Shown: positions 17,789 to 25,838 of the stretch, one piece after another
Position numbering within the stretch: the stretch's first letter is position 1
Layout: the number at the start of each line of letters is the position of its first letter
Notes under the pieces: generated by a model
What the model saw: the letters and a program-made list of their open reading frames with translations, nothing else
Told to the model about the DNA's origin: nothing
Database searches by the model: none
Assembly (NCBI GenBank): GCA_036479015.1
Contig: JAZGFB010000040.1
Span: forward strand, 1-64,000
Origin: NVTR01 sp036479015
GTDB lineage: Bacteria; Pseudomonadota; Alphaproteobacteria; Rhodobacterales; Rhodobacteraceae
Length of the DNA: 64,000 nt
Direction of reading: 5' to 3'
Made by a program: the position numbers and the translations under genes

Positions 17789-17844
17789 CGCCAATCCCCC
17801 CCACTGTTGCCCAAAACCAAGGGCAACAATCTGGGGGCTTGGCG
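17789..17844 (+). terminator. Nested three-arm hairpin after the RDD gene
   Basis: Three concentric pairings are visible: CGCCAA (17789-17794) with TTGGCG (17839-17844), a C-run (within 17796-17802) with GGGGG (17833-17837), and GTTGCCC (17806-17812) with GGGCAAC (17821-17827) around an 8-base loop. There is no U-tract, so it may be a Rho-independent-like barrier, an mRNA stabiliser or a small structured RNA. Confidence 0.45.
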
Positions 17845-17893
17845 GGCAGCGGTGCTGTTGCTAAAGTGTCGGTGACAAATAGTAAGTGATCCG

Positions 17894-18727
17894 ATGCGCC
17901 ATACGCTTCCCATTGCGCCGCAATTTTATGTGACGGCCCCCCAACCCTGCCCGTATCTTAATGGCAGAACAGAGCGAAAGCTGTTCACTGCCTTACAGGG
18001 CGATCACGCGACCCAGCTTAGTGATTCACTTTCCAAACAGGGGTTTCGGCGTTCACAAAACGTACTGTACCGCCCCAGTTGCGCGGAATGCTCTGCCTGT
18101 CTGTCGGCGCGGGTGCGGGTGGCCGATTTTACCCCCAGCAAAAGCCAACGCCGCATAATACGTCGCAACACCCCCCTGACACGGGACGCCATTTCACCAT
18201 GGGCAGCAGAAGATCAGTTTGAACTGTTCCGCAAATATCTAGAAAGCCGACACGCCGAAGGTGGCATGGCCGACATGGATATCTTTGAATTTGCCGCCAT
18301 GATCGAAGAAACCCCAATCCGCAGCCGGGTGATCGAATATACCGCCCATGAGCGGGGGAAATTTGGTAGCACACTGGCCGCCGTTTGCTTGACCGATGTC
18401 TTGGATGATGGGCTGTCGATGGTCTATTCGTTCTTTGATCCGGCACGCGACCGTGACAGCCTGGGAACATATGTCATATTAGATCACATCGACATCGCCC
18501 GCGAAGCTGAACTGCCCTACGTCTATCTGGGCTACTGGGTGCCGGGCAGCCCAAAAATGGACTATAAGGCACGATTTTCAGCGTTGGAAATCTACCATAA
18601 GGGCGAATGGCGTGATCTGGAAGATGTGGGCGATATCATTGCCGACACCCACCCGCTGTCCACTGCCCCAATAGCCGAACAGGTGGCCCGCATTTCATTG
18701 CCTGACACCCGGCCGACAACCGGCTAA
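17894..18727 (+). CDS. bpt: Aspartate/glutamate leucyltransferase (arginyltransferase family)
   Basis: The 277-residue enzyme transfers Leu from leucyl-tRNA to N-terminal Asp or Glu, marking proteins for ClpAP through the N-degron pathway. Family segments are present: CPYLNGRTERKLFT, RRSQNVLYRPSCAECSACLSARV (the cysteine-rich N-terminal module) and the GNAT-like core LGTYVILDHIDIAREAELPYVYLGYWV. Length is typical of the bacterial Bpt subfamily. It is monocistronic, followed by a short hairpin with a T-tract, and convergent with the TRAP operon. Confidence 0.92.
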   Translation: MRHTLPIAPQFYVTAPQPCPYLNGRTERKLFTALQGDHATQLSDSLSKQGFRRSQNVLYRPSCAECSACLSARVRVADFTPSKSQRRIIRRNTPLTRDAISPWAAEDQFELFRKYLESRHAEGGMADMDIFEFAAMIEETPIRSRVIEYTAHERGKFGSTLAAVCLTDVLDDGLSMVYSFFDPARDRDSLGTYVILDHIDIAREAELPYVYLGYWVPGSPKMDYKARFSALEIYHKGEWRDLEDVGDIIADTHPLSTAPIAEQVARISLPDTRPTTG

Positions 18728-18728
18728 C

Positions 18729-18746
18729 ACTCTTTGCAAGAGTTTT
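18729..18746 (+). terminator. Intrinsic terminator of bpt
   Basis: ACTCTT (18729-18734) and AAGAGT (18738-18743) form a 6-bp stem with a 3-base loop, followed by TTT. It begins two bases past the bpt stop. The stem is short, so termination may be modest. Confidence 0.45.
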
Positions 18747-18760
18747 CAGCGCCCATAATT

Positions 18761-21115
18761 TCAGTTGCCGATAAGTGATGGCACAATCGTCACCACCCCC
18801 GGCACCATCCACAAAAACGCCAGCGCCAGCACCTGAATAATCACAAACGGAATGACCCCGCGATAGATATGTCCGGTTGTCACCGATGGCGGTGCCACCC
18901 CGCGCAAATAGAACAGTGCAAAGCCAAAGGGCGGTGTCAAAAATGACGTCTGCAGGTTGATCGCGATCATGATCGTCACCCATTTCGGATCCATCGTGCC
19001 GCCGTAAATGACCGGGCCAACAATGGGAATAACAATGTAAATGATTTCCAGAAAATCCAGCACAAAACCCAGGAAGAACAGCACCGCCATCACGATCAAG
19101 AACACCACCCACTCGCGGTCAAAGCTGCGCAGGAAATCCTGGATATAGTTTTCACCACCAAATGAGATCACCACCAGGTTCAGCACCTGCGAGCCGATCA
19201 GGATGGTAAATACCATCGATGTGACCTTGGCAGTTTCGCGTACAACCGGGCGCATGACGCCGGTGCGATACAGTACCCAAACGCTGTAAAGAATACCGAA
19301 CATTGCAAAGTGATAGGCAATCAGCGCCACAATAAACGCCGCCCATTCCTCGGCCATCACCACGTCGCGCCCAACCCGCAGGTCAAAATTTATGCCGATC
19401 AAGATCATGATCACGATGGAAAATGCCGCAAACAGGATCAGCTTTCCTGACCCGTTTTCCTCTTGCAGCTTGCGATATGCGGCCAGCATGATCGCGCCCC
19501 CTGCCCCAAGTGCTGCCGCCGGCGTCGGGTTGGTGATACCGCCTAAAATTGACCCCAGCACCGCAATGATCAGAACCAGCGGTGGGAACACCACTCGGAT
19601 CACGTCGTTGCGCCCCAATATGGTGGCAGCATACTTGCAGCCGTACAGCGCCATAGTGGTCGGGATCGCCAGGATCAGCACCAAAAATCCAGACGTATTA
19701 TCCGGCCCAATCAGCACTATATCTGCCATCAGCCCCAATATGACGCCAATGCCACCGATCAACAGTGGCCGCGGATCCGACAGCAGCGACACACCACGCG
19801 CAAAGGCCAATGTGATGCCCATCAGCATGAACAGGATCAAAACCCCGGTGCCCAAAGGTGCGGCATTGGCAATGTTCGCCAGTCGGGCCACAGTCTTTTG
19901 CTCCTCCGTCAGGGCAACGCTTTCCTGCACGGCTCCGGCCTGCATGATGGCGGCCTGCTCAGCTACGGCTGTGTCCCATTTTTCCTGGCCATGCAGCGTG
20001 ATCATCGACGCCTGGCATTCGCTTGACACATTGGTGCGCAGGGACGCAGCAGCGCCAACATCCGAATAGCTTTCGACAAAAATTCCCTGGTTGCCCGCCA
20101 CATTTACATAGGCAGAAAATATACCAGCGGCGATGATACCAATCGGCACAATCACCAGCCACTTAACCACATGTCCAACCGCCAGCACCTCAGCACCTTC
20201 ACGTGGGGCCACCTGCACCGGCGGTGCCTTATCCGGGTTGGCCATGGCATAGCCAAAGGCATACAACCCATAAAACAGCGCCAACATTATGCCCGGCAAT
20301 ACAGCCGCCTGAAACAACGTCCCAACCGACAGAACCGCCGCCTTGCCCAGATAGGACAGCGCATCAGTACAGCCCGCAGCCTGCGCCCGGGTTTCCTGCG
20401 CCGCAGCATACAAATCACCCGCCAGCGTGCCCAGCAACACGATCACAATTGATGGAGGAATAATCTGCCCCAGCGTGCCCGATGCCGCAATCACCCCAGT
20501 TGACAGCTCCGGCGAATAGCCGTTGCGCAGCATGGTGGGCAGGCTTAGCAGCCCCATGGTCACAACAGTCGCGCCAACAATGCCGGTGCTCGCGGCCAGA
20601 AACGCCCCGACCACCACAACCGACACCGCCAACCCACCGGGCAGCGGGCCAAACACCCGCGCCATCGTGGTCAGCAAATCATCGGCAATTTTGGACCGCT
20701 CCAGCGTGATCCCCATCAGCACAAACATCAAAACCGCCAGCAATGTTTCAATGGATTGCCCGGCCAGCACGCGCTCATTCATCCGGTTAACAATAAATGA
20801 AAGATTGCGGTTCAGCGCCTTTTCCCAACCGCCGTTGAAAATCGGCTCGGCCAGTTGCGGCAGCTCCGGGTAGCGAAACACCGAGATGTTCAAGGGGTTC
20901 ACCCCCGAATTCACCAGATCACGATACGCCTGACTGCTGGCATCCACCGCGTGGTGGATCATCAGCCCAGCACTGTCCAGCGCCGCCAGTATACCAAAGG
21001 CAAATATCCCGGCCCCACCAATGGCAAAGGCCACCGGAAAGCCACTTAGGATACCCGCAAACAGGCTAAGAAATACGATCAACAGGCCGATCTCGACGCC
21101 ATCAAGTCCAAACAT
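18761..21115 (-). CDS. dctM: TRAP transporter large permease subunit with extended central region
   Basis: This polytopic DctM-type permease forms the sodium-coupled translocation channel of a TRAP transporter. At 784 residues it is far longer than the usual 430-ish. The N-terminal half has the DctM pattern (GFPVAFAIGGAGIFAFG, AASTGIVGATVVTMGLLSLPTML, SGTLGQIIPPSIVIVLLG). The extra part includes soluble stretches (about residues 85-115 and 340-420) and additional helices before the conserved C-terminal end (ITNPTPAAALGAGGAIMLAAYRKL, FLTPPFGFALFYLRGVAP). It lies downstream of dctQ and dctP. Confidence 0.88.
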   Translation of the reverse strand: MFGLDGVEIGLLIVFLSLFAGILSGFPVAFAIGGAGIFAFGILAALDSAGLMIHHAVDASSQAYRDLVNSGVNPLNISVFRYPELPQLAEPIFNGGWEKALNRNLSFIVNRMNERVLAGQSIETLLAVLMFVLMGITLERSKIADDLLTTMARVFGPLPGGLAVSVVVVGAFLAASTGIVGATVVTMGLLSLPTMLRNGYSPELSTGVIAASGTLGQIIPPSIVIVLLGTLAGDLYAAAQETRAQAAGCTDALSYLGKAAVLSVGTLFQAAVLPGIMLALFYGLYAFGYAMANPDKAPPVQVAPREGAEVLAVGHVVKWLVIVPIGIIAAGIFSAYVNVAGNQGIFVESYSDVGAAASLRTNVSSECQASMITLHGQEKWDTAVAEQAAIMQAGAVQESVALTEEQKTVARLANIANAAPLGTGVLILFMLMGITLAFARGVSLLSDPRPLLIGGIGVILGLMADIVLIGPDNTSGFLVLILAIPTTMALYGCKYAATILGRNDVIRVVFPPLVLIIAVLGSILGGITNPTPAAALGAGGAIMLAAYRKLQEENGSGKLILFAAFSIVIMILIGINFDLRVGRDVVMAEEWAAFIVALIAYHFAMFGILYSVWVLYRTGVMRPVVRETAKVTSMVFTILIGSQVLNLVVISFGGENYIQDFLRSFDREWVVFLIVMAVLFFLGFVLDFLEIIYIVIPIVGPVIYGGTMDPKWVTIMIAINLQTSFLTPPFGFALFYLRGVAPPSVTTGHIYRGVIPFVIIQVLALAFLWMVPGVVTIVPSLIGN

Positions 21116-21134
21116 TATCTACGCCCCAACCATA

Positions 21135-22028
21135 TTAATGTACGCCCTCATAGGCGTCTTCGCCTTCGCCAAGACTGTCCTTGACCAGGTATTTACCTTC
21201 ACTGGCCTCACCTTCCTTACGCTCCAGATAAGAGCGGTAGAAAAACGCGACGGCCTGTAAATACAACATAATGACAAAGCTCAGCAGCAGCACCTTGAAC
21301 AGAAAATAGGCGTCAAACCCGTTTGGCGAAAAGCCAATGGTTTCAACATTCCATTTCACCACCTTTGATTTACGCAGCAACAGTTCCAACTTGTCAGAAG
21401 CCGAAACTTTTGGTGTGATCAGGTGCCGCCACAAAAAGAACCAGGCATACAGCCAGATTAGCGTCGCCATTGGCAGCATGAAAAACAGCGATCCAAACAT
21501 GTCGATGGATTTCTTGGTTTTGAACTTCACCTTGGCATAGATCAGATCAACCCGAACATGTCCGCCCTGCACAAACGTATAGGCCATGCACAGGCAGACG
21601 ACGATGGCGTTGTATAGTTTCAGCTCTTCACCAAACCAGCTTAGGTCGCGGGTAAAATCCATGCCAACCGGGCCGATGGTAATTTCAGACACCCGAAACA
21701 CCCGCTGCAAAAACACGATCATAATCTGTTGTAAAACCATGAAAATCCCGGCCCACGCAAAGAACCGGCCAACCGAATTGTTGACGCCTTCCAAACCCCG
21801 CACCATTGCCCACATGAACCGGTTTCGCCACATGCCAACACCCGTGACGATCATAAAGATCACCAACACCGCAAAAAATAATTCGACGCTGGCACCATAA
21901 TAAATGAACCGCATCATCGATTCTTTGTTGGACCAATCCAGCCACGTGCCCAGATGGGTCAGCGCATATCCGATATTGTAAAATGCTTGCAGAAGGTTCG
22001 TAAAGAACCAGACAACCCCGTCAGCCAT
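21135..22028 (-). CDS. dctQ: TRAP transporter small permease subunit
   Basis: The 297-residue membrane protein is long for DctQ (usually about 170-200). It has the four-helix pattern, with NNSVGRFFAWAGIFMVLQQIMIVFLQRVFRV, the loop ISWFGEELKLYNAIV-like segment, and HVRVDLIYAKVKFKTKKSIDMFG, typical for DctQ. Extra N-terminal helices (about residues 1-70) match the extended DctM, as in the large TRAP systems of marine alphaproteobacteria. It is translated from an ATG preceded by GGGGGAAATA and is 19 bases upstream of dctM. Confidence 0.85.
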   Translation of the reverse strand: MADGVVWFFTNLLQAFYNIGYALTHLGTWLDWSNKESMMRFIYYGASVELFFAVLVIFMIVTGVGMWRNRFMWAMVRGLEGVNNSVGRFFAWAGIFMVLQQIMIVFLQRVFRVSEITIGPVGMDFTRDLSWFGEELKLYNAIVVCLCMAYTFVQGGHVRVDLIYAKVKFKTKKSIDMFGSLFFMLPMATLIWLYAWFFLWRHLITPKVSASDKLELLLRKSKVVKWNVETIGFSPNGFDAYFLFKVLLLSFVIMLYLQAVAFFYRSYLERKEGEASEGKYLVKDSLGEGEDAYEGVH

Positions 22029-22120
22029 TATTTCCCCCGTGCCTGATCAATTGAACGTCAGGCATTAGATGCAAAACGGCCCCCGAACTATCGCGGGAAC
22101 CGTTTGTTTTTTATGCGGAA

Positions 22121-23206
22121 TTAGCCGCCCAGAACCCGGTTACGCTGGCTCACGTAATAGGCGTCTGATTTGTCCAGCCAAGACGAAGATGACGCAACCG
22201 ACGCGTCAAAGCTGGTACGGATGCGGGCGTACAGCTCATCATCCATATTTTCGTCAAGCACTTCTTTGGAAGCCGCGCCAAACGCATCCCAGACATCATC
22301 GCCAAACTGTAGCGTCTTCACACCCTGCGCCTGCAAGCGCTTTAGTGCTGCACCGTTTTGCGACAGTGTCAGCGCCAGCTGCCACTGGGTTGTGGCCATG
22401 GATGCATATTTCAGGATCGCCTGATGCTGCGCGGACAGACCGTTATAGACGTCCAAGTTCACACCAAAGGCCAGACCTGAACCCGGCTCATGGAAACCAG
22501 CGGTGTAGTACACTTTGGCAACCTCATGGAAACCGGCGCGTTCGTCCGCTGCCGGGCCAACCCATTCCAGACCGTCCAAAGCACCTGACGACAGCGCCTG
22601 ATACAGCTCGCCGCCCGGAATATTCTGAACAGATGCGCCCATTTTTCCAAGCACTTTGCCGCCAAGACCAGGCATACGATATTTTAGGCCCTGGAAATCT
22701 TCGGCTGAATTAATTTCCTTGCGGAACCAACCACCGGACTGTGAACCAGAGTTACCCGCCAGAAATGATTTCAGGTTGAATATTTCACCCAATTCGCTGT
22801 GCAGGTCATGGCCACCACCGTGATGGTACCAGTTTGTCAGTTCCTGCGCAGTCGCACCAAATGGCACAGATGTGTAGAACGCCAATCCTGGGTGCTGCCC
22901 GATATAGTAGTAATCAGCCGAATGGTACGCATCAGCCTGGCCCGATGACACCGCATCAAACACTTCCAATGCGCCAACCAGCTCACCCGGTGTTTTCTTG
23001 TCGATGACAAGCGAACCGTCGGACATTTCCCCGACCATTTGTTCCAGCTTTGATGCTGCATCATCCAGAACCGCAAAACCGCGCGGCCAGGATGTTACCA
23101 TAGTAAGTGACACAATACCCTGTGACAGGGCGGGTGTCGCCAGCGTTGAAGCGGCCGCAGCCGTTCCCCCCAGTGCTGATGTCCGTAAAAAAGAACGCCG
23201 ATCCAT
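22121..23206 (-). CDS. dctP: TRAP transporter substrate-binding protein, TakP-like
   Basis: The 361-residue periplasmic receptor starts with a Tat-type signal (MDRRSFLRTSALGGTAAAAS, cleavage near TPALSQG). Segments such as LKYRMPGLGGKVLGKMGASV, PGGELYQALSSGALDGLEWVGP and YYTAGFHEPGSG are those of the DctP branch that includes the 2-oxo-acid binder TakP of Rhodobacter sphaeroides. The ligand is therefore probably a small 2-oxo acid or related monocarboxylate, though this is inference. I chose the ATG at 23206 because it begins the signal peptide; the ATG at 23248 would add 14 atypical residues. It is the first gene of dctPQM. Confidence 0.9.
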   Translation of the reverse strand: MDRRSFLRTSALGGTAAAASTLATPALSQGIVSLTMVTSWPRGFAVLDDAASKLEQMVGEMSDGSLVIDKKTPGELVGALEVFDAVSSGQADAYHSADYYYIGQHPGLAFYTSVPFGATAQELTNWYHHGGGHDLHSELGEIFNLKSFLAGNSGSQSGGWFRKEINSAEDFQGLKYRMPGLGGKVLGKMGASVQNIPGGELYQALSSGALDGLEWVGPAADERAGFHEVAKVYYTAGFHEPGSGLAFGVNLDVYNGLSAQHQAILKYASMATTQWQLALTLSQNGAALKRLQAQGVKTLQFGDDVWDAFGAASKEVLDENMDDELYARIRTSFDASVASSSSWLDKSDAYYVSQRNRVLGG

Positions 23207-23436
23207 ATAATTTTCCTCCCATTGGAACTCGCCCACCTTTTTTAACATGGGCGGATCGTTGCGAATGCATCATCCTAGGCAGCCGTTTTCAGTTTGGGAA
23301 TACCAAGTACTACGTAGGAAAACGCATATTTTGGCCAACCCGCCGGTTTTTTTCACATTGCGCCAGTCCAATCGCACATTGGGCGCCCGTCGACATCCGG
23401 CTTTATATCACCTGACAATCACTGTATCCCCATGCG
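23207..23436. promoter_or_regulatory. Divergent promoter region between TRAP and two-component genes
   Basis: The 230 bases separate dctP from the kinase gene. They contain the palindrome CTACGTAG at 23310-23317, flanked by A- and G-rich bases, and a TTTTGGCCAA stretch at about 23332-23341. Short TAC/GTA palindromes are common targets of NarL/LuxR-type response regulators, so this is the natural place for the response regulator at 24861 to act on dctPQM. The assignment is inference. Confidence 0.35.
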
Positions 23437-24864
23437 ATGCGCCGTGTATTTAACCCCATTGACCTAAGCTATGGACAAAAGGTTTTCCTGCTTGCCGCCA
23501 TCCCGCTTATTCTGGTGGTGGCCGCGATCACAATGCTGACCCTTAGCCAATCGCGCAGCCTGGCGGAACGCGAAATTAAAGCGCTGGAAACCCAACTCAC
23601 CGAGGCCAAAAAGGTTGAACTGCGCAACTATGTCACCCAAGCCAAAAACGGGTTTTACTTTATCTACGGTAATGCCGCCCATGATGATGCCACAGCCAAA
23701 CGCCGTGTCGCCCAAATACTTGCCGCTATGATTTCCGGCAAAGAAGGGTTTTTCTTTGTTTACGACTATGACGGCAACAACATCGTCAGCCCGCGCCAAA
23801 CCCATATGATCGACAAAAACTGGTCCGGCCTGAAAGACAGCGAAGGCACGCCCGTGGTCGATGAACTGATCCGGGTGGCCAAATCCGGTGCCGGTTATCA
23901 CAGCTACCTTTGGCCCAAACCATCAACCGGACAAGAGGCACGGATGATAAGCTATGTTGTTGGCTTTCCAACGTGGCGTTGGGCAGTTGGAACCGGTGTA
24001 TTTGTTGACGACATATTGGCCACCGTCGCCACCGCCCGCGCCGACCTGGAAGCCAGAATTCAGCGCACATTCCTATACGTCATCGCCATTACCGCTGTGG
24101 CACTTTTGCTGGTTTTCCTTACCGGGCTGCTTTTAAACCTGCGCGAACGCCGCCTGGCCGACGTCAAATTGAACGACCTAAGCCAACGCATCCTGGACAC
24201 CCAGGAAGAAGAACGCGGCCGCGTGGCACGTGAATTGCACGACAGCATCAGCCAAATACTGGTCGGCGTCCGCTATACGCTTGAGCTGGCCCAAAAACGC
24301 ATAGCCACCGGTGACACCCGCGCTGGCGAAAACCTGGATACAGGTATTTCCAGCCTAAGCGGTGCCATTCAGGAAGTCAGACGCATCAGCCACGATCTGC
24401 GGCCTCGGGTGCTGGACGATCTGGGCCTCGGCCCGGCCCTCAAATCGCTGACCAGCGACTTTTCAAACCGCACCGGCATTGTGACCACATGCAAAACCGT
24501 TGTGTTTCGCAACCGGCTGGATCCGGACGCCAAAATTGCGCTTTACCGCGTTGCCCAGGAAGCCCTAACCAACATAGAGCGCCACTCAGACGCGTCCCAG
24601 GTTCACCTGTCCCTTGCCGGGCACCGCAAAGGCGCCACTTTGCGCATATCAGACAACGGCCGCGGCATTGCCAAACAGCGGGCCGGCAGATCCAAATCCA
24701 GCGGGCTGGGCCTGCGCAACATGCAAGAACGCATTGATCAGCTTGACGGAAAATTCAACATCCATCCCGTCAACCGCAAAAACCGTACCGGCACAATCGT
24801 CGAGGCCACCGTTCCGCTGACACACATGCTGCCCCCCGAAAAACAACCCAAGGCATCCCCATGA
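23437..24864 (+). CDS. Cache-domain sensor histidine kinase, NarL-type (HisKA_3)
   Basis: The 475-residue kinase has a first membrane helix (KVFLLAAIPLILVVAAITML, residues 14-33), a periplasmic single-Cache domain (about 38-200, with EGFFFVYDYDGNNIVSPRQ), a second helix (LYVIAITAVALLLVFLTGLLL, about 210-230), the phospho-acceptor helix RVARELHDSISQILVGVRYTL (His268), and an ATPase domain with ISDNGRGIAKQR (about 405). The dimerisation and phosphotransfer type matches kinases that signal to LuxR-type regulators. Its position opposite dctPQM suggests it senses the transported organic acid. The response regulator start overlaps its stop. Confidence 0.9.
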   Translation: MRRVFNPIDLSYGQKVFLLAAIPLILVVAAITMLTLSQSRSLAEREIKALETQLTEAKKVELRNYVTQAKNGFYFIYGNAAHDDATAKRRVAQILAAMISGKEGFFFVYDYDGNNIVSPRQTHMIDKNWSGLKDSEGTPVVDELIRVAKSGAGYHSYLWPKPSTGQEARMISYVVGFPTWRWAVGTGVFVDDILATVATARADLEARIQRTFLYVIAITAVALLLVFLTGLLLNLRERRLADVKLNDLSQRILDTQEEERGRVARELHDSISQILVGVRYTLELAQKRIATGDTRAGENLDTGISSLSGAIQEVRRISHDLRPRVLDDLGLGPALKSLTSDFSNRTGIVTTCKTVVFRNRLDPDAKIALYRVAQEALTNIERHSDASQVHLSLAGHRKGATLRISDNGRGIAKQRAGRSKSSGLGLRNMQERIDQLDGKFNIHPVNRKNRTGTIVEATVPLTHMLPPEKQPKASP

Positions 24865-25502
24865 CAGACCCGACCCGCGTCATGATCGTAGACGATCACC
24901 CAATGGTGGCCCAGGGCATACAGGCCATCCTTGAAACCTATGATGACATCAATGTCGTCGCCACCCTGGCCAATGGCCAAGAGGCAACAGACCGCATCAC
25001 CATCGACACCCCCGATGTTGTTTTGCTGGATCTGAACATGCCCGTTGTCGGCGGATTACCGGCCATTGAAATGATCCTGGAAAAGCGCCCCGAAACCCGC
25101 ATTCTGGTTCTGTCCATGCATGACAGCGCAGAATATATTTCTGCCGCCCTTAGCCACGGGGCTGTCGGCTACATCCTAAAAGACGTGCCAACCGACACCA
25201 TCAAACAGGCCATCGATCGTGTCATGTTGGGCGAACAATTCCTGTGTACCGGCGCGCAGATATCGCTTGCCCCCAATGGCATGCAAGATCGGTCATCCCT
25301 GACCTCACGCGAACAAACCATCCTGTTGCAACTGGCCCAGGGAAAATCCAACCGCCAGGTGGCCCAAGACCTGACAATTTCGGTACGCACAGTGGAAACT
25401 CACCGCAAAAACATCAAGCAAAAACTTGGCATATCCTCAACAGCCGGGCTGACACGATATGCGTTAGCACACGGGGTCTTGCAGGGCACCGGCGGGCTGT
25501 AA
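24861..25502 (+). CDS. LuxR/NarL-type response regulator
   Basis: The 213-residue regulator has a receiver domain with the acidic pair Asp11-Asp12 (VMIVDDHPMV), the phospho-acceptor Asp57 (VVLLDLNMPVVGG), a conserved Lys (GYILKDVP), and a C-terminal LuxR helix-turn-helix (LTSREQTILLQLAQGKSNRQ, SVRTVETHRKNIKQKLGI). Its ATG overlaps the kinase stop (ATGA at 24861-24864), so the pair is translated together. The most likely target is the divergent TRAP operon. Confidence 0.92.
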   Translation: MTDPTRVMIVDDHPMVAQGIQAILETYDDINVVATLANGQEATDRITIDTPDVVLLDLNMPVVGGLPAIEMILEKRPETRILVLSMHDSAEYISAALSHGAVGYILKDVPTDTIKQAIDRVMLGEQFLCTGAQISLAPNGMQDRSSLTSREQTILLQLAQGKSNRQVAQDLTISVRTVETHRKNIKQKLGISSTAGLTRYALAHGVLQGTGGL

Positions 25503-25707
25503 GCTGTGTTCGCAGGGGGCATGATGCCAACAATCAGCACTCTACAAACAAATACCAGCGCAACATTCGTAAAATATCAAATTTTCGGTGATTTTCGCAA
25601 CTAAATGACAAAATATCGTGTATTGCAGACATAATTTTCTGAATTCCCTGTTGACGCCCCCCTCCCTGCTCCATAAAGTCCTGCCACAAACTAGGAAAAC
25701 AACTGAA

Positions 25708-25755
25708 ATGACTGATCTTATTATCCTCGTGGGGAAACGGCGCTTGGGGCCTTAA
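25708..25755 (+). CDS. ilvL: ilv leader peptide (branched-chain attenuation)
   Basis: A 15-codon reading frame, MTDLIILVGKRRLGP, runs from the ATG at 25708 to TAA at 25753. It has five consecutive branched-chain codons (Leu-Ile-Ile-Leu-Val) and another Leu near the end. It lies directly before a strong intrinsic terminator (25782-25806) and 83 bases upstream of ilvB. This is the classic arrangement for ribosome-mediated attenuation: stalling at the Leu/Ile/Val codons when charged tRNA is scarce should prevent the terminator from forming. Confidence 0.8.
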   Translation: MTDLIILVGKRRLGP

Positions 25756-25781
25756 CGGCAAACCATATCGGTTCCCCATGC

Positions 25782-25806
25782 GCCCCCGAAATTCGGGGGC
25801 TTTTTT
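25782..25806 (+). terminator. Attenuator terminator in the ilvBH leader
   Basis: GCCCCCG (25782-25788) pairs with CGGGGGC (25794-25800) around AAATT, followed by TTTTTT at 25801-25806. Upstream, GGGGAA within the leader-peptide coding region (25731-25736) can pair with TTCCCC (25772-25777), and the G-runs at 25745-25750 could compete for the C-run of the terminator, giving alternative structures. Confidence 0.85.
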
Positions 25807-25838
25807 ATGGGATCATGTTACGAAAGACGGAGACTAAA

